Below are positions 63,314-64,000 of a DNA stretch of 64,000 bases, piece after piece; position 1 is the stretch's first letter, and each line of letters opens with the position of its first letter. The stretch is taken from contig FCOH02000008.1 of NCBI GenBank assembly GCA_001544595.2, positions 62,001 to 126,000 on the forward strand, written 5' to 3'. The position numbers were made by a program, and so were the translations under genes. The notes below the pieces were generated by a model. That model searched no databases and had not been told where the DNA came from. It saw nothing but the letters and a program-made list of their open reading frames with translations. Origin of the DNA: Caballeronia peredens (GTDB lineage Bacteria; Pseudomonadota; Gammaproteobacteria; Burkholderiales; Burkholderiaceae).

Positions 63314-63503
63314 TCCGCGCCGGTAACGCGGCGTAACCGATTCCCCCCGTCGCGTAACACCCGCCTTACGGCTTACCCGTTACGCTAACGTCTGCCTGAC
63401 GCGCGCGCCCGTTTCCAAGCGCCGCGTGCGTTCCGTTACCATCCCGGCATGCCGCGTCCGTCGTATCGAACGGAGCGGCGCCGACAGGACTTTCGAACAG
63501 CAG

Positions 63504-64000
63504 ATGCCGCATCACCCCGCCTTTTCCGCTTCCTCCGTCACGCGCCGCCTGAGCGCCACGGCGCTCGCCGTCACGCTTGCGATGTTCATCGCCGGCTGCG
63601 CGGTCGGGCCCGACTATCAACGTCCGTCCACGACGATCCCGGCCAGCTACAAGGAAGCGCCCGAAGGCTGGAAGGTCGCGCAGCCCGCCGACCAGACCGA
63701 CCGCGGCGCCTGGTGGAGCGTCTATCACGACACGCGTCTCGACGATCTCGAAACGCGCCTGAACCAGTCGAACCAGAGCATCGCGCAATTCGCGGCGGCT
63801 TACCGGCAGGCGCGTGCGCTCGTCGGCGAGGCGCGCGCGGCGTATTTCCCGACGCTCGGCGCGACGGCGTCGGCGTCGCGTTCAGGAACGGGCGCGGGCA
63901 ACCGCTCGACCAGCAGTTCGAGTTTCGGGCAGCAGGGCTCGGTCAACGATCAATACAGCGTCGCGCTCGATGCAAGCTGGGAACCCGACCTGTGGGGCAG
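63504..64000 (+). CDS. RND efflux outer-membrane factor (NodT family), 5' part
   Basis: This partial gene (165 residues visible) has signal peptide and lipobox FIAGC (Cys32) followed by AVGPDYQRPSTTIPASYKE, the hallmark start of NodT/OprM-type outer-membrane lipoproteins. The first coiled helices follow (LDDLETRLNQSNQSIAQFAAAYRQ and LVGEARAAYFPTLGATASAS). It would form a trimeric channel for an RND or EmrAB pump. It runs off the right edge. Divergence from the MarR-EmrB pair suggests a joint system, but this is inference. Confidence 0.93.
   Translation, partial: MPHHPAFSASSVTRRLSATALAVTLAMFIAGCAVGPDYQRPSTTIPASYKEAPEGWKVAQPADQTDRGAWWSVYHDTRLDDLETRLNQSNQSIAQFAAAYRQARALVGEARAAYFPTLGATASASRSGTGAGNRSTSSSSFGQQGSVNDQYSVALDASWEPDLWG

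Overview
The window looks like chromosomal DNA of a high-GC betaproteobacterium in the family Burkholderiaceae, most like Paraburkholderia or Caballeronia. Supporting this are the GC-rich third codon positions, the gene set (H-NS of the TWSGRGKPPKW type, a DksA with one cysteine in its zinc-finger region, a proteobacterial GshA, RND and DHA2 efflux pumps, DUF484-XerC beside dapF) and the betaproteobacterial gene order. Genus and species are inference.

Layout. 1-4.0 kb is the accessory end: the 5' part of an ankyrin-repeat gene, about 0.8 kb without a convincing gene, and a complete IS66-family element (1038-4004) with near-perfect ends and an 8-bp target duplication. The element landed on the start codon of a secreted aspartyl-protease-fold lipoprotein gene (4006-5487) and carries a passenger gene besides tnpA, tnpB and tnpC. 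5.7-13 kb holds housekeeping and small-molecule genes, a tRNA-Ala(CGC), and a cytochrome c/BON lipoprotein/SIS/YraN cluster divergent from rsmI, matching the E. coli yraLMNOP neighbourhood. 13-25 kb holds rlpA with a long structured leader, an MBL hydrolase-exonuclease pair, an Lrp-type regulator, a cation diffusion facilitator that has lost TM4-6, H-NS, a HugZ-like protein, two MFS permeases, a LivK-type binding protein, dienelactone hydrolase and an SrkA-type kinase.

25-28.3 kb has two PepSY-type membrane proteins, each with its own Fur box, around a dinD gene broken by a nonsense codon. 28.4-35.8 kb is one long minus-strand operon for a molybdenum hydroxylase of the CO-dehydrogenase type (coxS-coxL-coxM-moxR-coxE-coxG-xdhC). 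Its large subunit has the form II motif AYRGAGR, so its substrate is open. 36-46 kb holds an amino acid permease, a NarL-type two-component pair, fpr, an aldo/keto reductase, an MscS channel, a phytanoyl-CoA dioxygenase-like protein and an old yellow enzyme. 46-60 kb is core genome: metK divergent from lpxL-dapF-DUF484-xerC-rlmI, a His-rich COG0523 GTPase, dksA, hslVU, ada and gshA. 60-64 kb ends with a lipoprotein, a MarR-regulated DHA2 efflux pump and the start of an RND outer-membrane factor.

Three RNA-level signals are not explained by the genes. A short intergenic transcription unit between hslU and ada (promoter, about 65 nt, terminator) carries two copies of an anti-Shine-Dalgarno sequence. 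A 13-bp perfect inverted repeat buries the metK ribosome binding site and first start-codon base, with an alternative upstream partner for its 5' arm. A promoter upstream of rlpA is followed by a short ORF that overlaps a terminator-like hairpin.
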